Assembly: GCA_945902735.1 (NCBI GenBank)
Contig: CAMDNF010000035.1
Span: 1 to 23,799, forward strand
Length of the DNA stretch: 23,799 nucleotides
Direction: 5' to 3'
Origin: SHWC01 sp945902735
Lineage (GTDB): Bacteria > Pseudomonadota > Alphaproteobacteria > UBA828
This document shows positions 23,345 to 23,799 of this stretch, in pieces. The notes under the pieces were generated by a model. It saw nothing but the letters and a program-made list of their open reading frames with translations. It did no database searches and was not told the origin of the DNA. A program made the position numbers and the translations under genes. How positions within the stretch are numbered: the stretch's first letter is position 1; each line of letters starts with the position of its first letter.

Positions 23345-23799
23345 TCAAGATGCGCGATCGCGCGTGCGGTCGTCGTCGCCGATGCCCAGCGATTTGAGCT
23401 TGCGATGAAGCGCCGATCGCTCCATGCCGACGAATTGCGCCGTGCGCGAGATATTACCGCCAAATCGACCAATCTGCGCTGTCAGATAATTGCGCTCGAA
23501 GACCTCGCGCGCGTCACGGAGCGACAACCCCATGATCTCGGCGGAACCATCGGCGCGCGCCATCGGAACGGCCGATGCCGTCAACTCCGGCGGCAACATG
23601 TCGGCGCGGATGGTATCGCCCACCGACATGATCATGACCCATTCGACGACGTTCCTAAGCTGACGCACATTGCCGGGCCAATCATAGGATTGCAAAACGG
23701 CCAGCGCATCGGGGGCGATGGTACGACGCGGCAGGCCCGAGGATTCGGCCGCCCGCGCAAAAAAGTACGTAACCAGTTCTGGAATGTCCTCACGCCGTT
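23345..23799 (-). CDS. ntrX: Nitrogen regulation response regulator NtrX, C-terminal part
   Basis: The coding frame enters from the right edge of the window, so the receiver domain and most of the AAA+ domain are missing. The visible part has the end of the sigma-54 activator AAA+ domain (REDIPELVTYFF, DWPGNVRQLRN) and a C-terminal Fis-type helix-turn-helix (NISRTAQFVGMERSALHRKLKSLGI). This C-terminus followed by trkA and hfq identifies NtrX of the NtrYX two-component system rather than NtrC. The gene is cut only by the window edge. Confidence 0.92.
   Translation of the reverse strand, partial: RREDIPELVTYFFARAAESSGLPRRTIAPDALAVLQSYDWPGNVRQLRNVVEWVMIMSVGDTIRADMLPPELTASAVPMARADGSAEIMGLSLRDAREVFERNYLTAQIGRFGGNISRTAQFVGMERSALHRKLKSLGIGDDDRTRDRAS

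Overview
The window is high-GC chromosomal DNA that reads as an alphaproteobacterium, most likely in or near Rhodospirillales. The best taxonomic evidence is the minus-strand run ntrX - trkA - D-amino-acid transaminase - HAD hydrolase - hfq - hflX at the right end, which is an alphaproteobacterial gene order. The RlpA, MltB, DacA, tmk, holB, metG, tatD run is also ordinary for that class. The assignment is inferred from gene content; no search was run.

Layout. Positions 1-2250 are a decayed accessory strip: an IS21-type istA fragment, an intact tRNA-Ser(UGA), an unknown gene broken by a stop and a frameshift, a full-length degenerate copy of the same tRNA-Ser, and a DUF433/DUF5615 toxin-antitoxin pair whose toxin has an amber codon. 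Positions 2249-7155 hold an FkbM methyltransferase, then a metabolic group: an orphan sugar-type ABC permease, an SDR dehydrogenase, a protein made of three fused RidA domains, and a D-2-hydroxyacid dehydrogenase. Positions 7169-10476 are cell-wall genes (lytic transglycosylase, rlpA, dacA-like carboxypeptidase). Positions 10497-15389 are a tightly packed housekeeping operon (tmk-holB-metG-tatD-MBL hydrolase). mazG follows at 15544. From 16397 to the end everything is on the minus strand: groESL with terminator, CIRCE and promoter, then hflX, hfq, HAD, dat, trkA and the 3' part of ntrX.

The most notable non-coding feature is a 28-bp sequence at 15428-15455, between the MBL hydrolase gene and mazG. 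It has the 11-6-11 architecture and half-site sequences of a chromosomal dif site, the XerC/XerD dimer-resolution site in the replication terminus. Independent signals agree: protein genes to the left (from 2249) are on the plus strand and those to the right (except mazG) are on the minus strand, so both arms point at the site. All six GGGNAGGG (E. coli-type KOPS) octamers I found point toward it, three from each side. An 8-bp inverted repeat is centred within 1 bp of its middle. The window therefore probably spans the replication terminus.

The most notable protein is the 399-residue triple-RidA fusion at 4977-6176. RidA proteins normally work as homotrimers, so this could be a one-chain pseudo-trimer. 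All three repeats lack the arginine needed for classical enamine/imine deaminase activity.
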